From assembly GCF_025567095.1 (NCBI RefSeq), contig NZ_JAOQJH010000008.1: 64,000 nt of DNA; one strand, written 5' to 3'. This DNA comes from Anthropogastromicrobium aceti (lineage in GTDB: Bacteria; Bacillota; Clostridia; Lachnospirales; Lachnospiraceae). A program made the position numbers and the translations under genes. This document shows positions 17,237 to 26,435 of the stretch, one piece after another (the stretch's first letter is position 1; every line of letters begins with the position of its first letter). The notes below the pieces were generated by a model. That model saw only the letters and a list, made by a program, of their open reading frames with translations. It did no database searches and was not told the origin of the DNA.

Positions 17237-17508
17237 TAACAAAGACAATTACAGTAGAGATTCCAGCAGGACTAGAAGTACGCCCGGTGGCTGTTCTCGT
17301 TCAAGTGGCAAATCAGTACAACAGCAGCATTTACGTAGAGAGTGGAAACAAGAAAGTAAATGCAAAGAGCATTATGGGACTGATGACATTAGGACTTCGT
17401 GCAGGTGAGTCTGTTACTGTACATGCAGATGGTTCAGATGAGGAAGACGCTGTAGCTAAGATCGAGGCATATCTGACAGGAAGAGCAGTTATCAATGCAA
17501 GAGCATAA
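17233..17508 (+). CDS. HPr-family protein with Glu15 (Crh-like)
   Basis: This 91-residue protein has the HPr fold but reads AGLEVRPVA at the active site, placing Glu15 exactly where phosphocarrier HPr has His15. The regulatory Ser46 is kept (NAKSIMGLMTLGL). It therefore cannot carry phosphate to PTS sugars by the known route but could be phosphorylated by HprK, as Bacillus Crh is (Crh has Gln15). AAGGAGGAAGATT precedes the ATG, which overlaps the whiA stop. It ends the operon that starts with hprK. A normal HPr is expected elsewhere in the genome. Confidence 0.93.
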   Translation: MITKTITVEIPAGLEVRPVAVLVQVANQYNSSIYVESGNKKVNAKSIMGLMTLGLRAGESVTVHADGSDEEDAVAKIEAYLTGRAVINARA

Positions 17509-17522
17509 ATAATAATTCTGAT

Positions 17523-17562
17523 AAAAAAGCCGTGTGCGCATCACTGCCCACACGGTTTTCTT
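17523..17562. terminator. Bidirectional terminator between the HPr-like gene and lepB
   Basis: CCGTGTG (17530-17536) pairs with CACACGG (17549-17555), flanked by an A run upstream and TTTTCTTG downstream, between convergent genes. Confidence 0.85.
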
Positions 17563-17566
17563 GTTT

Positions 17567-18190
17567 TTATTCATAATCAGCAGTATTTGTTAGGAGTTTA
17601 AAGCCGCCCCAATATCGAAAGATTGCTTTTGCCAGAATTTTGTCACGTGCAACATAAGTATTATTCCAGTATCGCGAGTCTTTTGAGTTATTTCTGTTAT
17701 CACCCATCATAAAATAGCAGCCCTCGGGAACCTGAAACTGCATACCATCGTTTGCGATAACCCATTCCTCCTTCAAATAATCCTCTTTTAATGGAGTAGT
17801 GGAGTCATTTATATATACCTTGCTGTCTTTTATTGTGACAGTCTCACCTGGAAGTCCAATGATTCGCTTGATGTAGTTTATAGATTCGTTGTCAGGATAC
17901 TTAAAGATTACTATGTCACCACGTTTTGGATCCTCCATAAGATAGGAAAGACGAAAACCGAACAATCGATCACCAGTCATGATTGTGTTTTCCATTGAGC
18001 CAGATGGCACCTTTGCATTTAACAGAATAAAATTGTTAATCAAAAGTGCGGCAACAATGGCAATGCCTATGCTGATCACATATTCAAGAATAGTTTTTGC
18101 TGTTGATTCTTTTTCATCCGTTTTCTTATTGTCTTTTTTTTCATTCGTTTGCAGGTCATTTTCCTGCTCAGAAATATTGTTTTGCTCCAT
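17567..18190 (-). CDS. lepB: Signal peptidase I
   Basis: This 207-residue type I signal peptidase is anchored by one TM near residues 38-60 after a long charged cytoplasmic N-terminus. The catalytic Ser is in VPSGSMENTI, and the Lys is in the conserved YIKRIIGLPGE. The GDNRNNSKDSR box lies near residue 165. It cleaves signal peptides of exported proteins at the outer face of the membrane. I start it at the ATG at 18188-18190, because the upstream in-frame extension covers its own promoter and is not conserved-looking. Confidence 0.93.
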   Translation of the reverse strand: MEQNNISEQENDLQTNEKKDNKKTDEKESTAKTILEYVISIGIAIVAALLINNFILLNAKVPSGSMENTIMTGDRLFGFRLSYLMEDPKRGDIVIFKYPDNESINYIKRIIGLPGETVTIKDSKVYINDSTTPLKEDYLKEEWVIANDGMQFQVPEGCYFMMGDNRNNSKDSRYWNNTYVARDKILAKAIFRYWGGFKLLTNTADYE

Positions 18191-18261
18191 ATGAGTACCT
18201 GTACCTTTCTCTTTGCTGTAACACTGCTGCAGCTGAAAATTTGCGTAAACGCTTTTGTAGG

Positions 18262-18290
18262 AGTATAGCATAAACGAAAGGAAAAGTCTA
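18262..18290 (-). promoter_or_regulatory. Promoter of lepB
   Basis: Read on the minus strand, a -35 TAGACT (18285-18290) and a -10 TATACT (18262-18267) are spaced by 17 bp. It stands back to back with the dnaE promoter. Confidence 0.65.
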
Positions 18291-18318
18291 TTGTCAATTG
18301 GCGCTTTGCAACTAATGT

Positions 18319-18347
18319 TTGCTTTTCGCACGGAAAAATGATAAAAT
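18319..18347 (+). promoter_or_regulatory. Promoter of dnaE
   Basis: A -35 TTGCTT (18319-18324) and a -10 TAAAAT (18342-18347) are spaced by 17 bp, about 85 bp before the dnaE start. Confidence 0.65.
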
Positions 18348-18432
18348 ATGTTATAGTTCGCGTGATCTTTAAAAGGATAATCTCGCGAGCAGGAATTGTG
18401 ATGAGAATTGACCACAAAAGAAGGAGGCTTCT

Positions 18433-21400
18433 ATGGCATTTACACATCTTCATGTGCATACAGAGTATAGTCTGCTCGACGGCTCATGTAAGATAAAGGA
18501 ATTAATTGACAGAGCAAAAGAGCTGGGGATGCAGTCCCTGGCGATTACAGATCACGGCGTCATGTACGGCGTGATTGATTTTTATAAAGCAGCAGTTAAT
18601 GCAGGTATAAAGCCCATTATAGGCTGTGAGGTTTATGTGGCACCGGAATCAAGATTTGACAGAGAAGCAGGCGGACAGGGAGATGATCGTTATTATCATC
18701 TGGTGCTGTTAGCAGAAAATGATACAGGCTATCATAACCTGATGAAGATTGTTTCAAGAGGTTTTACGGAAGGCTATTATTATAAGCCGCGTGTAGATAA
18801 AGAACTTCTTGAAAAATATCATGAGGGCATAATTGCACTAAGTGCATGTCTGGCAGGTGAGGTGGCAAGAAATGTCACAAGAGGTCTTTATGAGGACGCA
18901 AAAAAAGCAGCGCTTTCCTATGAGAAAATTTTTGGAAAGGGAAATTTCTTTTTAGAACTGCAGGATCATGGAATCAGTGCACAGGCAACTGTTAATCAGG
19001 CACTTCTTCGTATGAGTGAGGAGACAGGGATTGAGCTTGTAGCAACAAATGATATTCATTATATAAATGCAGAAGACGCAGAGCCTCATGATGTACTTTT
19101 ATGTATACAGACTGGAAAAAAGGTAAACGATGAGAACCGCATGCGCTACACGGGAGGCCAATATTATTTAAAATCTGAGCAGGAAATGCGTGATCTGTTT
19201 CGTTATGCACAGCAGGCGATTGACAATACAGCAAAAATTGCAGACAGATGTAATGTTGAGATTGAGTTTGGAAAGACAAAGCTTCCAAAGTTTTCTGTGC
19301 CGGATGGCTACACATCAGAACAGTATCTTGAGAAGCTTTGCCGTGAAGGATTGGTGCGCCGTTATGGTGAGGAGGCATCACAGGTAGAAAAACGTCTTGA
19401 CTATGAGCTTGGTGTTATAAAAAAGATGGGCTATGTTGACTACTTTTTGATTGTGTGGGATTTTATTCATTTCGCAAAATCAAAAGATATAATGGTTGGT
19501 CCGGGACGAGGTTCAGCAGCAGGAAGTGTAGTTGCCTACAGTCTGGAGATAACAGATATTGAGCCGCTTCGCTATCAGCTTCTGTTTGAGCGTTTTTTAA
19601 ATCCAGAGCGTGTATCTATGCCAGATATTGATGTAGACTTTTGCTTCGAGCGCCGTCAGGAAGTAATTGACTACGTTGTAGAAAAGTATGGCAAAGATCA
19701 GGTCGTTCAGATTGTTACATTTGGTACGCTTGCTGCAAAAAACTGTATCCGAGATGTTGGACGTGCACTTGATTTGCCATACTCGCTTTGCGATATGATT
19801 GCTAAGCTTATTCCGGCTGAATTAAATATGACAATTGACCGTGCATTAAATGTCAACCCAGAGCTTCGGTCTCATTATGACAGCGATCCGCAGGTTAAAA
19901 AACTTATTGATCTCTCAAAGAGGCTTGAAGGTCTTCCGCGTCATACATCAATGCATGCGGCTGGAGTTGTCATAAGCCAGCGTGCCGTAGATGAATATGT
20001 GCCGCTCTCAAGAGGAAGCGATGGTGCAGTTGTCACACAGTACACTATGACAGCCTTAGAAGAGCTAGGTCTTTTAAAAATGGATTTTCTGGGACTTAGG
20101 ACGCTTACAGTTATACAAAATGCAGTAAATAATGTGAAGCGAAGTCAGGGCATTGCATTAGATATCAGTAACATTGATATGAATGATTCACAGGTACTTG
20201 CCTCAATTGGAACAGGTCATTGTGAAGGTATTTTCCAGCTTGAGAGTGCAGGAATGAAAAACTTCATGAAGGAGTTAAAGCCAGACAGTCTTGAGGATAT
20301 TATCGCTGGAATTTCTCTATATCGCCCAGGTCCTATGGATTTTATTCCGAGATATTTAGAGGGAAAAAATAATCCGGAAAAAATCACATACGAATGCCCA
20401 CAGTTAAAGCCGATTCTTGAACCTACGTATGGATGTATAGTGTATCAGGAGCAGGTTATGCAGATTGTTCGTGATCTTGCAGGCTATACGCTTGGACGAA
20501 GCGATCTTGTGCGCCGTGCAATGGCTAAAAAGAAAGCAGCTGTTATGGAGAAAGAGCGTCAGAATTTTGTGTACGGCAATGAAGAAGAAGGTGTTCCGGG
20601 GTGTATTTCACGCGGAATTGATGAGAAAACGGCAAATCATATATATGATGAGATGATTGATTTTGCAAGATATGCGTTTAATAAGTCGCATGCTGCAGCA
20701 TATGCGGTTGTAGCATATCAGACGGCTTATTTAAAATATTATTATCCTGTTGAATATATGGCTGCACTTATGACGTCTGTAATTGAAAATTCTGGAAAAG
20801 TTTCTGATTATATTCAGGTTTGCCGTAAGATGGGAATTTCAATCGTTCCGCCTGATATAAATGCCGGTGAGTGGGATTTTTCTGTGCGCGATGGAAAAAT
20901 CTGTTATGCATTGTCTGCCATAAAAAGCATTGGAAGAAATGTTATTTTAGCGATGGTGCGTGAGAGAAAAGAAAATGGAGCATACACAGATCTTCAGAAT
21001 TTCTTAGAGCGCATGTATGGCGGTGAGTTAAATAAACGAGCCGTTGAAAATCTGATAAAGTCAGGTGCGATGGACTGTATTGAAGGCAATAGAAGACAAA
21101 AAATGGAAGTTTATTCCTCTATTATGGATGAATTAGCCAGAGAACAGAAACACTCTATGACAGGACAGTACAGCCTGATGGATTTTTTAGAGGGACCGCA
21201 GAAGGATGACTTTAAGATTTCATTCCCCAAGGTGCCAGAATATGAGCCAGGAGCACTTCTAGCAATGGAAAAAGAGGTGCTTGGAATTTATATCAGTGGT
21301 CATCCGCTAGAGGCTGACAGAAGTCTCATCGAGAAAAATATCACAGCAGTCAGCAGTGATTTTATTCAGGATGAGGAGACTGGAATGGCAAGGGTGCGAG

Positions 21401-21906
21401 ATCAGGCCATTGTTACGGTGGCAGGAATGATTGCAGCAAAAACAGTTAAGACAACAAAGACAAACCAAATGATGGCATTTCTGACGCTTGAGGATTTACG
21501 AGGAACTCTTGAGGTGATTGTTTTTCCAAAAGATTACGAAAAATATCGCGCAATTCTCAGTCCAGATCAGAAAATTTTTGTTAAGGGCCGCGTGTCACTT
21601 GGAGATGAGGTGCAGGGAAAGCTGATCTGTGAAAAGATAGTGGCATTTTCTGAGATTCCGGGTGAGCTGTGGATTCAGTTTCAAGATCTTGAAAGCTACC
21701 AGATGAATGAAAAGAAGCTTCTGTCTATGTTGGCACCGTGGGATGGAAAAGACACAGTAGTGGTATATCTTTCCAACACAAGACAGTACCAAAAGCTGCC
21801 GCCAAGCCGATGTGTCGGCATTTGTCCACAGCTTATTGACCAGCTTGATCAAGTATTTGGAAAAGAAAATATAAAAACATTGAAAAAAATCAAGGAAAAG
21901 CTCTAA
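18433..21906 (+). CDS. dnaE: DNA polymerase III alpha subunit, DnaE type
   Basis: This 1157-residue replicative polymerase has an N-terminal PHP domain (THLHVHTEYSLLDGSCK), the palm with catalytic Asp residues in MPDIDVDFCFERR near residue 400, and the polymerase motif GPGRGSAAGSVVAY near 355. A helix-hairpin-helix region and a C-terminal OB fold (TVAGMIAAKTVKTTK onward) follow. There is no inserted 3'-5' exonuclease, which distinguishes it from PolC. In Clostridia DnaE usually works beside PolC in primer extension. AAGGAGG precedes the ATG. pfkA follows, as is common in Firmicutes. Confidence 0.97.
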   Translation: MAFTHLHVHTEYSLLDGSCKIKELIDRAKELGMQSLAITDHGVMYGVIDFYKAAVNAGIKPIIGCEVYVAPESRFDREAGGQGDDRYYHLVLLAENDTGYHNLMKIVSRGFTEGYYYKPRVDKELLEKYHEGIIALSACLAGEVARNVTRGLYEDAKKAALSYEKIFGKGNFFLELQDHGISAQATVNQALLRMSEETGIELVATNDIHYINAEDAEPHDVLLCIQTGKKVNDENRMRYTGGQYYLKSEQEMRDLFRYAQQAIDNTAKIADRCNVEIEFGKTKLPKFSVPDGYTSEQYLEKLCREGLVRRYGEEASQVEKRLDYELGVIKKMGYVDYFLIVWDFIHFAKSKDIMVGPGRGSAAGSVVAYSLEITDIEPLRYQLLFERFLNPERVSMPDIDVDFCFERRQEVIDYVVEKYGKDQVVQIVTFGTLAAKNCIRDVGRALDLPYSLCDMIAKLIPAELNMTIDRALNVNPELRSHYDSDPQVKKLIDLSKRLEGLPRHTSMHAAGVVISQRAVDEYVPLSRGSDGAVVTQYTMTALEELGLLKMDFLGLRTLTVIQNAVNNVKRSQGIALDISNIDMNDSQVLASIGTGHCEGIFQLESAGMKNFMKELKPDSLEDIIAGISLYRPGPMDFIPRYLEGKNNPEKITYECPQLKPILEPTYGCIVYQEQVMQIVRDLAGYTLGRSDLVRRAMAKKKAAVMEKERQNFVYGNEEEGVPGCISRGIDEKTANHIYDEMIDFARYAFNKSHAAAYAVVAYQTAYLKYYYPVEYMAALMTSVIENSGKVSDYIQVCRKMGISIVPPDINAGEWDFSVRDGKICYALSAIKSIGRNVILAMVRERKENGAYTDLQNFLERMYGGELNKRAVENLIKSGAMDCIEGNRRQKMEVYSSIMDELAREQKHSMTGQYSLMDFLEGPQKDDFKISFPKVPEYEPGALLAMEKEVLGIYISGHPLEADRSLIEKNITAVSSDFIQDEETGMARVRDQAIVTVAGMIAAKTVKTTKTNQMMAFLTLEDLRGTLEVIVFPKDYEKYRAILSPDQKIFVKGRVSLGDEVQGKLICEKIVAFSEIPGELWIQFQDLESYQMNEKKLLSMLAPWDGKDTVVVYLSNTRQYQKLPPSRCVGICPQLIDQLDQVFGKENIKTLKKIKEKL

Positions 21907-21912
21907 ATTGTA

Positions 21913-21941
21913 TTGAAAAACTTTGCAAAATCAATTAGAAT
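21913..21941 (+). promoter_or_regulatory. Promoter of pfkA
   Basis: A -35 TTGAAA (21913-21918) and a -10 TAGAAT (21936-21941) are spaced by 17 bp. It starts 7 bp after the dnaE stop and gives pfkA its own transcript with a leader of about 95 nt. Confidence 0.75.
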
Positions 21942-22044
21942 AAGTATTGGTAAATTTTTAACACACTTTACCAGACAGCAAGAAAAACACAAAATGCAAA
22001 GCAAAAAGATAAGAAACATGTCAAGACAGCAAGGAGGAAACGTC

Positions 22045-23019
22045 ATGGCAAATAAAGTAAAGACAATTGGTGTATTAACAAGTGGAGGAGATGCTCCAGG
22101 CATGAACGCCGCAATCCGCGCCGTTGTTCGTACCGGTATTGCGAAGGGTCTGAACGTAAAGGGTATTATGAGAGGTTACGCCGGACTGCTGAAAGAGGAG
22201 ATCGTTGATATGGATTCTCGCAGCGTATCTGATATTATCCAGAGAGGTGGTACTATCCTTTACACAGCAAGATGTGCAGAGTTCCGTACAGAGGAGGGTC
22301 AGAAGCTTGGTGCAGAGATCTGCAGAAAGCACGGAATTGATGGTATCGTTGTAATTGGCGGTGACGGTTCATTTAATGGAGCATGTAAGCTGGCAAATCT
22401 GGGAATCAATACAATTGGTCTGCCGGGAACTATTGATCAGGATATTGCTTGTACAGATTATACCATCGGCTTTGATACTGCAATCAATACCGCAATGGAA
22501 GCAATTGATAAGGTAAGAGATACTTCTACATCTCATGAGCGCTGCAGTATCATTGAGGTTATGGGAAGAAGCGCAGGTTACATCGCTTTATGGTGTGGTG
22601 TTGCAAATGGTGCAGAGAATATTCTTCTTCCAGAGTATTATGATGGCGATGAGCAGGCACTGATCAATCAGATTATTGAGAATCGTAAGAAGGGTAAGAA
22701 GCATCATCTGATTATTAATGCAGAGGGTGTTGGTCATTCCGCAAGCATGGCAAAGAGAATCGAGGCTGCTACAGGCATTGAGACCAGAGCAACCATTCTT
22801 GGACATATGCAGCGTGGTGGAAGCCCGACCTGTCTGGATCGTTATTATGCATCTATGATGGGTGCTCGTGCCGTAGATCTTCTGTGTGAAGGTGCAAGCA
22901 ACCGTGTAGTAGCATTCCGCGATGGTAAGTTCGTTGATTACGATATCAACGAGGCACTTGCAATGAAGAAAACCATCTCTCCATACGAGTACGAAGTAAG
23001 CAAGATGCTGTCTAGATAA
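22045..23019 (+). CDS. pfkA: ATP-dependent 6-phosphofructokinase
   Basis: This 324-residue glycolytic enzyme phosphorylates fructose 6-phosphate to the 1,6-bisphosphate. The N-terminal ATP loop is GVLTSGGDAPGMNAAIR. GGDGSFNGA has Gly after the Asp, the feature of ATP- rather than PPi-dependent enzymes. The catalytic loop reads PGTIDQDI rather than the more common PGTIDNDI but keeps the catalytic Asp. The substrate motif MGRSAGYIAL follows. I start at the ATG at 22045 with AAGGAGG before it. The stop codon lies within the first bases of a repeated structured element. Confidence 0.96.
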   Translation: MANKVKTIGVLTSGGDAPGMNAAIRAVVRTGIAKGLNVKGIMRGYAGLLKEEIVDMDSRSVSDIIQRGGTILYTARCAEFRTEEGQKLGAEICRKHGIDGIVVIGGDGSFNGACKLANLGINTIGLPGTIDQDIACTDYTIGFDTAINTAMEAIDKVRDTSTSHERCSIIEVMGRSAGYIALWCGVANGAENILLPEYYDGDEQALINQIIENRKKGKKHHLIINAEGVGHSASMAKRIEAATGIETRATILGHMQRGGSPTCLDRYYASMMGARAVDLLCEGASNRVVAFRDGKFVDYDINEALAMKKTISPYEYEVSKMLSR

Positions 23020-23073
23020 CCGAATGTCTTTAGAATTGCTAAGTTTTCAGTAACGGAGCAATTCGTAAGTATC
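23015..23073. repeat. Structured dispersed element, copy A
   Basis: This 59-nt sequence is about 85% identical to a second copy at 61097-61156. GAATTGCT (23033-23040) pairs with AGCAATTC (23057-23064) around a conserved loop containing AAGTT and CAG.AACG. An outer GATA/TATC pairing is partly kept. It starts at the pfkA stop codon, is not followed by a T run, and is separate from the true terminator at 23103-23137. Confidence 0.8.
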
Positions 23074-23102
23074 ATAAGTATCAGCAAAAAATAAAAAGAA
23101 CG

Positions 23103-23137
23103 AAAATGGTCCACGGTCTTGACTGTGGACCATTTTT
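23103..23137 (+). terminator. Terminator downstream of pfkA
   Basis: ATGGTCCAC (23106-23114) pairs perfectly with GTGGACCAT (23125-23133), followed by a T run. It ends the pfkA transcript before the RNA methyltransferase gene. Confidence 0.9.
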
Positions 23138-23178
23138 ATAGGAAAATAACTTTAAAAAATAAGAAAAGAGGGCGATTT

Positions 23179-23943
23179 ATGAATCAGCAGCAAAAATATA
23201 TTTTGAATTTACAGAGAAAATCCAGAGAGAGAAAGCGCGAGCAGGCATTTGTTATAGAGGGAAGAAAGATGTTTGAGGAGGCACCAGCAGATCGTGTAAA
23301 AATGATAGTGGCATCAGAGTCTTTTTGCAAGAGTAAGGAAGGGGCTGCGCTTCTAAAGGAAAAGAAATTTGACGTAGTAAGTGATTCAATTTTTGAGACG
23401 CTTTCCGATACAAAGACACCGCAGGGTATTCTTGCAGTAGTAAAGCAGCAGCCTTATTCATTTGAAGAGCTGCTTGGAAAAGACAGAGCTTCCTTTTTGC
23501 TTATTTTAGATCATTTACAGGATCCAGGAAATTTAGGAACAATTATGCGTGCAGCTGAGGCAGCAGGCGTGACTGGTATTTTAATGAGCAGTGACTGTGT
23601 TGATATCTACAATCCAAAGACAATACGAAGCACTATGGGTGCTCTTTACCGCGTGCCGTTTGTCGTATCAGAAGATTTTGCAGGCGATATAGAGCGATTA
23701 AAAAAGGCAGGTGTAAGCACATATGCCGCTCACCTAGGCGCAACAATCAGCTACGAAGGAGCAGACTATAAAAAGCCTTGCGCATTTATGATTGGAAACG
23801 AGGCAAACGGTCTGTCAGATGAGGTAGCAGCGCTTGCAGACTGTAAGATTCTGATTCCAATGGCAGGACAGGTAGAATCATTAAATGCAGCAATGGCAGC
23901 CACTGTTTTGATGTTTGAGGCAGCAAGACAGAGAAGAAATTAA
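23179..23943 (+). CDS. TrmH/SpoU-family RNA 2'-O-methyltransferase
   Basis: This 254-residue SPOUT-class methyltransferase has an N-terminal RNA-binding substrate domain (NLQRKSRERKREQAFVIEGRK) and the knotted catalytic domain with motifs LDHLQDPGNLGTIMRAAEA, IYNPKTIRSTMGA and IGNEANGLS...IPMAGQVESLNAAMA. It likely methylates a 2'-OH in rRNA or tRNA with S-adenosylmethionine; the exact target nucleotide cannot be assigned. I start at the ATG at 23179 (AGAGGG before it); the longer open frame runs back into the pfkA terminator. Confidence 0.92.
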   Translation: MNQQQKYILNLQRKSRERKREQAFVIEGRKMFEEAPADRVKMIVASESFCKSKEGAALLKEKKFDVVSDSIFETLSDTKTPQGILAVVKQQPYSFEELLGKDRASFLLILDHLQDPGNLGTIMRAAEAAGVTGILMSSDCVDIYNPKTIRSTMGALYRVPFVVSEDFAGDIERLKKAGVSTYAAHLGATISYEGADYKKPCAFMIGNEANGLSDEVAALADCKILIPMAGQVESLNAAMAATVLMFEAARQRRN

Positions 23944-23995
23944 GCAGTATCACAATAGAATATTTGGAAAACTGTTAATTGTGACGAAAAAAATC

Positions 23996-24024
23996 TTGAA
24001 GCAGAATAACATTTGTGATATTCT
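23996..24024 (+). promoter_or_regulatory. Promoter of the AraC-type membrane regulator
   Basis: A -35 TTGAAG (23996-24001) and a -10 TATTCT (24019-24024) are spaced by 17 bp, about 40 bp before the gene. Confidence 0.6.
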
Positions 24025-24060
24025 AATCATAATTGAACTTTGGAAGGGACAAATGAGAGA

Positions 24061-26271
24061 ATGAAAAAGAAGCATAGTGTTATTCAGATTGATATCGCCA
24101 ATCGGCAATATGTGTTTGTTTTGGCAGCTAGCTACATTGCCGTTTGCATGATTGTGGTAGCGAGTATTTTTATCATGATGTCTTCATGGTTTAGGGGATA
24201 TATAAAAGAAAAGGTATACGAAATGAGTTCTGTCCAGTTGGAGAATATTACTGAAAATGTAAATCACCAGCTGGACTATTATCAGGTTAGTCTGCAAAAT
24301 TTATTTATGGAGCCACATATTAAGGCATCTTTGTATACCAATCAATCAGATGCAATCAATGAGTGGAATATTACAAGATATCTCCAATATGCAGTTAACA
24401 ATGATGGATATATTGATTATAGCGTTATTTATCAAAAGGGGAGATTAAAGCAAATTATTGGTCATGTATATCCGAGTGAGGAGGAGCAGCAAGAGGTATT
24501 AGAGAAGTTGCAAAGTACGCAGCATGATAAACAAGTTTTTTTTATTAACAATGAGGAAACCTCTCAGAGAAGATTCTTTTTGTTTCGAATGGAACGTGAT
24601 TCTCTAAATGGGCCACCTCAAAGAGGTGTACTGTATGCGATCAACCAATCTAAAATTTCAGATATGTTACTAGCATCCGAGGATGATAAATATAGTTATT
24701 TAGTATTTGACAAAGAAGGCAATTTGATCCTTAGCCAGAATGAAGAAGAACAAGCACAGATAGAGAAAATTAATGAAAGTGCAAGTGCTGCGCAGGGACA
24801 GCTGAGAGAATTAGAAATAGGGGCAAGTACCTATTTTTTGACTTCCTCTTATAGCAGTGACTATCAATTGAATTTTGTTCAATTAATGGACATAAGTGAG
24901 ATGGATAAGGTAATGGGAGCATATTTTAAACGATCACTGATATGGGTAGCATTGGTACTTATTATTAGTTGTATATTGGCAACCATTGTGGCTCGAATGA
25001 TTTATAAGCCGTTAAAACGATTTTTTAAGAGAATATCTTCTTATAGTAGACTAGAAGATGAGCCAAGCATGTATGGCGATTCGATTATACAAATGACGAG
25101 TGAAAAAATTATTTCACAGATTTCGGAGATTTCAAGGCAGGTTCATACAGATCAAGTATTGGGATTTTTAGAAGATGAACCAGGGGAAGCATTAATGCCA
25201 TCCGTTTTGAAGTTGAGAGAACAAGAAAGAGTGTTGTTGCTGTATGGAAGAAGTAAAATTGGAAGAGTAGATGGAAAGCAAGCAAGGAGTTTGTTTGAGG
25301 CGATGGGTAAAGCACTTAGCGGCTATCAAACAAAAATGTTTTCAGAGGAAAATGGCTGGTATTGTGTCTATCTAATTTGTGAGAAGGCATTGATTAAAAC
25401 TGAACAGTCAGCTGTGATATCGTTGATATCTGATGTATTAGAGCAACAACAGCGGATGGGAAGTAATCTGTATTTGCTATGTTCAGATTGGATTACAGAT
25501 GAACATGATTTTCAATCGGAATTTCGAAAGTTGCAAGAATTTTCGAAATATGTGCTGTTTGGAGAGTGTGATCAAGTTTGCGACAGCAGTATTTTTGAAA
25601 CGAAAAAGGATGAGGATGTTCCCAAAAAGCTGTTGCAGCCTGTAATTGATGCTGCAAAGTGTGGTGATGAAATACAGGCAAAGCAGTTGACGGCAACTTT
25701 ATTAAAACAGTTGAGTGGATATGAAATCAAAAAGATTTTCCATGCGCTTAGCTATTTTTCTACAGAGCTAGAAAATGTGAGTGTTCAAGTGCCTGTAGCA
25801 ACGAAAAAATATCAAGAAATATATATGATGCATTATATAAAATTATCAAGCTTGATAAACCAAAAACAGTTATATGATTATCTGAGCAATTTAATCGAGG
25901 ATGCTTGCTTAGAAGTGAATACTTATCAGGAACGATCAATACGTACTGATATGCTGTCAGCACTTGAATACATTAATAGTCATTATCAAGAGCCTGAATT
26001 GTCAGTTGAGCAAGTTTCAGAAGTAATTCATATTTCACCGTCCTATTTTTCAAGAATGTTTCGGGAGATCAGTGAATTGTCATTTCCTGAATATGTAAAT
26101 AATCTCAGATTGAATTATGCGTCAGAACTTTTGAAGACGAAAAGGTTGTCAGTGAAAGAGGTCGCGCAGAAAGCTGGATTTTCAGGAACGTCCTATTTCA
26201 GCGCTCAGTTTAAGAAAAAATATGGAACATCCCCGTCTTCTTATCGCAATGAAACTTCAAAATCGGAGTGA
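24061..26271 (+). CDS. Membrane-bound AraC-family regulator with extracytoplasmic sensor
   Basis: This 736-residue protein combines a TM near residues 16-38, an extracytoplasmic sensor region of about 240 residues, and a second TM near 285-307 followed by a HAMP-like stretch. A long cytoplasmic linker leads to a C-terminal AraC helix-turn-helix domain (LSVEQVSEVIHISPSYFSRM and VKEVAQKAGFSGTSYFSAQF, ending YGTSPSSYR). Such one-component regulators commonly sit beside CUT1-type sugar transporters and sense extracellular sugar or a loaded binding protein. The ATG at 24061 is chosen over a TTG at 24040. The transporter genes follow 164 bp downstream. Its DNA is AT-richer than the housekeeping genes to its left. 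Confidence 0.9.
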   Translation: MKKKHSVIQIDIANRQYVFVLAASYIAVCMIVVASIFIMMSSWFRGYIKEKVYEMSSVQLENITENVNHQLDYYQVSLQNLFMEPHIKASLYTNQSDAINEWNITRYLQYAVNNDGYIDYSVIYQKGRLKQIIGHVYPSEEEQQEVLEKLQSTQHDKQVFFINNEETSQRRFFLFRMERDSLNGPPQRGVLYAINQSKISDMLLASEDDKYSYLVFDKEGNLILSQNEEEQAQIEKINESASAAQGQLRELEIGASTYFLTSSYSSDYQLNFVQLMDISEMDKVMGAYFKRSLIWVALVLIISCILATIVARMIYKPLKRFFKRISSYSRLEDEPSMYGDSIIQMTSEKIISQISEISRQVHTDQVLGFLEDEPGEALMPSVLKLREQERVLLLYGRSKIGRVDGKQARSLFEAMGKALSGYQTKMFSEENGWYCVYLICEKALIKTEQSAVISLISDVLEQQQRMGSNLYLLCSDWITDEHDFQSEFRKLQEFSKYVLFGECDQVCDSSIFETKKDEDVPKKLLQPVIDAAKCGDEIQAKQLTATLLKQLSGYEIKKIFHALSYFSTELENVSVQVPVATKKYQEIYMMHYIKLSSLINQKQLYDYLSNLIEDACLEVNTYQERSIRTDMLSALEYINSHYQEPELSVEQVSEVIHISPSYFSRMFREISELSFPEYVNNLRLNYASELLKTKRLSVKEVAQKAGFSGTSYFSAQFKKKYGTSPSSYRNETSKSE

Positions 26272-26314
26272 TTTGCAAAAAAATGATAAAAAAACAGAAA
26301 AATGATACGAGAAG

Positions 26315-26374
26315 GAAAATGTTTTTCATGCAGATTGGACAGAAAAATGCATGAAAAACATTTTCTTTTTCTTT
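26315..26374 (+). terminator. Perfect 18-bp inverted repeat with T-rich tail
   Basis: An 18-nt arm (26315-26332, GAAAATG...CATGCA) is repeated inverted without mismatch at 26348-26365 and followed by a T-rich tract. It lies between the regulator and the permease genes. It can act as a terminator of the regulator transcript, or as an operator because each arm is long and AT-rich. Confidence 0.75.
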
Positions 26375-26435
26375 TCAACAGGAGAAAAATGCAGTAAGCT
26401 GTGCACAGAAAACAAAAAGAGAAAGGACGTTGCAT

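Noticed and set aside
17966..18415. N-terminally extended signal peptidase starting at 18415
   Set aside because: The extension covers the lepB promoter elements at 18262-18290 and has no counterpart in the family.
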